From contig CAMBWG010000114.1 of the NCBI GenBank assembly GCA_945871415.1, positions 1 through 7,000 of the forward strand: 7,000 bases of DNA, in the 5' to 3' direction. Under the pieces are notes generated by a model. The model did no database searches. It saw nothing but the letters and a program-made list of their open reading frames with translations, and was not told the DNA's origin. Shown here piece after piece: positions 5,488-7,000 of the stretch (position 1 is its first letter; every line of letters starts with the position of its first letter). Source of the stretch: an uncultured Desulfovibrio sp. GTDB lineage: Bacteria; Desulfobacterota; Desulfovibrionia; Desulfovibrionales; Desulfovibrionaceae. Position numbers and translations under genes: made by a program.

Positions 5488-5597
5488 CATACGGCCTGTC
5501 GTTTCGCGAAACATACTGTCTTTCCGAAAATTCAGACCGGGCGGCGCTGTGTCGCCGCCTCGCGTTTTACCTTTTTCAAAGAGGTAAAACGCTCTAA
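5488..5597. repeat. Interspersed intergenic repeat, copy B
   Basis: This is the second copy of the 110-bp element at 1252-1362, in the same orientation. It carries three inverted repeats: a perfect 12-bp palindrome GTTTCGCGAAAC (5501-5512), a 7-bp GGCGGCG/CGCCGCC hairpin around CTGTGT (5540-5559), and a terminal hairpin with perfect 10-bp arms GCGTTTTACC (5562-5571) and GGTAAAACGC (5583-5592). The terminal loop can pair further, leaving a 3-base tip. Copy A keeps the terminal stem although its sequence differs. The element lies just after the serS stop and ends in GCTCTAA. Open frames across it are probably not genes. Confidence 0.82.
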
Positions 5598-5610
5598 CGC
5601 CCGATTCCAT

Positions 5611-5668
5611 GCCTGAACGGGGAGGGAGGTCGTCGCACAGGGCCTCTCTCCCCTGAACTTTTTCAGGC
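5611..5668 (+). terminator. Likely terminator downstream of serS with competing stems
   Basis: An 11-bp stem with one G-T pair joins 5619-5629 to 5643-5653 around a 13-base loop and is followed by TGAAC and five T (5659-5663). An outer pairing GCCTGAA/TTCAGGC (5611-5617, 5662-5668) can close around it. The same TTCAGG can instead pair locally with CCTGAA at 5652-5657 as a 6-bp hairpin with a CTTT loop. The T run begins five bases after the main stem, which is not ideal, so efficiency is uncertain. Confidence 0.5.
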
Positions 5669-5741
5669 CCGGCTTCTGTTGCGGTTCTTGCCCGGCCCCT
5701 CCCAGCAAGACGCCGGGTCGGACCGTTCACAAAGGATCGAG

Positions 5742-6929
5742 ATGTCTCAACGCGCTTTTCTGCCGGGCAACCGCTGGCTTATTGTCTATCTTGCCTTTCT
5801 CAGCGCTTTTGCGCCTCTTTCAACCGACATGTATCTTCCGGCCCTGCCCGGCATGGCCGCATCCCTGCAAACGACGGACGCCCTGTCCAGCCTCAGCATC
5901 AGCTGCTTCCTGCTGATCTTCGCCCTGTCCATGCTGCTGTGGGGCCCCTACAGCGACAAGGCCGGACGGCGGCCCGTACTGCTGCTCGGCTCCGCCCTCT
6001 ATGTAATCTCCAGCATCGCCATCGTTCTTTCTCCATCCATTGAGAGCCTGCTTTTCTGGCGCGGTATACAGGCCGCAGGCAGCGGCGGTATCAGCGCCAT
6101 GTCGCTGGCCATCGTCAAGGACGTGCTGCGCGGCCCGGTCATGGCCAGAGTCATTACCTGGATTCAGACCATCACCATTCTTGCCCCCATGCTGGCGCCG
6201 GTCATCGGCGGTCTGCTGCTGGAGTTCACCTCCTGGCGGGGTATTTTCGTCTGCCTCGCCGCCTGCGGTCTGCTTGCGGGCGCGGGAGCCCTGCTGCTGC
6301 GCGAAACCCTGCGCGAACGCACGCAGGGCGGCATCGGTGCGATGCTTTCACGCATTGTCTATGTGCTGTCCCGGCGCAACTTCAGCAGTCTGCTCGTGAT
6401 ATTTTCCATTGTCTGCATGCCGTTCATGGCGTTTCTTGCAGTCTCGTCCTATGTTTATCAGGGCCTGTTCGGCGTGTCGCCCCAGACCTACAGCCTCTTC
6501 TTTGCCCTCAATGCCAGCATGAGTCTGCTCGGCCCGGTCTGCTATGCCCGCTGGTTTGCGGACTGGCCCCTGCGCCGCTTCATGACCGTCTTTCTCGCCT
6601 GCATTACCGTGGCCGGCCTGGGGCTGCTGCTGGCCGGACGCTGGCACCCCGTTCTCTTTGCCCTGCTGTGCGCGCCCGTCAGCTTCTGTTCCAGCGCCAC
6701 ACGCCCGCCGTCCACCGTACTCATGCTGAATCAGCTCTCCACGGATACCGGCACCATGACGGCGCTCATCAACAGCGGCGGCCTGCTGTTCGGCAGCGCC
6801 TCCATGTTCCTGTGCAGCCTGCCCTGCTGGCGTGACGGCGTTGCGGCCATGGCCGGCATCACCTGCCTTGCCGGTGTCGCAAGCCTCGTCGGCTGGCGTC
6901 TGGCTGTCTCCCGCGGCTTCACGGACTGA
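5742..6929 (+). CDS. Bcr/CflA-type MFS drug exporter
   Basis: This 395-residue inner-membrane protein belongs to the major facilitator superfamily, and probably exports drugs or other small toxic compounds by proton antiport. About 12 hydrophobic helices can be seen. The first carries Ser-Thr-Asp-Met-Tyr-Leu-Pro-Ala-Leu-Pro (27-36), the hallmark of the Bcr/CflA subfamily. Motif A, Gly-Pro-Tyr-Ser-Asp-Lys-Ala-Gly-Arg-Arg-Pro (68-78), follows helix 2; Arg107 and the Gln-Ala-Ala-Gly turn (110-113) mark helix 4; and helix 5 has the antiporter motif C pattern Ala-Pro-x-x-Ala-Pro-x-x-Gly-Gly (148-157), then Ser-Trp-Arg-Gly-Ile-Phe (164-169). The ATG at 5742 is chosen because AAGGA lies 5 bases upstream (5732-5736); an upstream TTG at 5679 would add 21 polar residues without a ribosome site. 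The substrate cannot be read from the sequence. No clear promoter was found in the 73 bases between the serS terminator region and the start. Confidence 0.93.
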   Translation: MSQRAFLPGNRWLIVYLAFLSAFAPLSTDMYLPALPGMAASLQTTDALSSLSISCFLLIFALSMLLWGPYSDKAGRRPVLLLGSALYVISSIAIVLSPSIESLLFWRGIQAAGSGGISAMSLAIVKDVLRGPVMARVITWIQTITILAPMLAPVIGGLLLEFTSWRGIFVCLAACGLLAGAGALLLRETLRERTQGGIGAMLSRIVYVLSRRNFSSLLVIFSIVCMPFMAFLAVSSYVYQGLFGVSPQTYSLFFALNASMSLLGPVCYARWFADWPLRRFMTVFLACITVAGLGLLLAGRWHPVLFALLCAPVSFCSSATRPPSTVLMLNQLSTDTGTMTALINSGGLLFGSASMFLCSLPCWRDGVAAMAGITCLAGVASLVGWRLAVSRGFTD

Positions 6930-6933
6930 CGCC

Positions 6934-6952
6934 AGCCTAACGGGCTTTTTTT
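6934..6952 (+). terminator. Short intrinsic terminator after the MFS gene
   Basis: A 4-bp AGCC/GGCT stem (6934-6937, 6943-6946) with a TAACG loop runs into seven T (6946-6952), four bases after the TGA. The stem is short but GC-rich and the T run is good. Confidence 0.5.
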
Positions 6953-6954
6953 GA

Positions 6955-7000
6955 GGGGGAAGAAACCCCTTTTGCTTGCGGCAAAAAGGGGTTTCTTCCC
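6955..7000. repeat. Long hairpin at the window edge
   Basis: Bases 6957-6975 pair with 6981-7000 over 19 bp with a single bulged base and a 5-base loop TTGCG. The stem probably continues past the window, because two more G lie just left of it at 6955-6956. It is the longest near-perfect inverted repeat in the window and is most likely a second, stronger terminator for the MFS gene or for a convergent neighbour. Any T run would lie outside the window. Confidence 0.6.

Noticed and set aside
5482..5730. An 82-codon minus-strand open frame
   Set aside because: It runs across repeat copy B and the serS terminator, so its sequence is explained by those elements.

Overview
The window is GC-rich, gene-dense chromosomal DNA that reads like a Desulfovibrio-type sulfate reducer (Desulfobacterota). 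That placement is an inference from codon and base composition, the small-type SRP RNA, and the style of the intergenic repeats; nothing in the window proves it. No prophage, insertion sequence, CRISPR array or tRNA is visible.

Left end: a plus-strand gene enters from outside and ends at 174; its last 57 residues look like the end of an FRG domain. It converges on a minus-strand unit made of argB (396-1178, acetylglutamate kinase) followed by ffs (about 262-346, the small SRP RNA). The RNA has its own promoter between argB and the RNA, and a strong intrinsic terminator (219-260).

Bases 1179-1551 are a 373-base gene-free stretch. It holds an AT-rich argB promoter region, a 111-bp repeat (copy A, 1252-1362), a weak minus-strand terminator inside that repeat, and a 114-nt nested inverted-repeat structure (1411-1524). 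A possible remnant of the repeat (1533-1555) touches the stop codon of the next gene.

Centre, minus strand: a lipoprotein gene (3444-4025), then a 445-residue exported or membrane-anchored TPR protein (1890-3227), then a 112-residue protein (1552-1890) whose start overlaps the TPR stop by one base. The last two are almost certainly translated together. The lipoprotein may be the first gene of the same transcript, because no clear terminator lies in the 216-base gap between them. The lipoprotein and serS are divergent from a 175-base region that contains a good sigma-70 promoter for the lipoprotein and a 10-bp-arm inverted repeat over its -35 box.

Right, plus strand: serS (4201-5475, seryl-tRNA synthetase), then a second copy of the repeat (copy B, 5488-5597), a terminator-like set of competing hairpins (5611-5668), and a Bcr/CflA-type 12-helix MFS drug exporter (5742-6929). 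The exporter is followed by a short terminator and a very strong hairpin that reaches the window edge.

Functionally this is mostly housekeeping: arginine biosynthesis, SRP targeting and serine tRNA charging, plus an uncharacterised envelope gene set and one efflux pump. The most notable non-coding content is the pair of 110-bp repeats with a hairpin that keeps its pairing despite base changes, and the unexplained 114-nt structured element.
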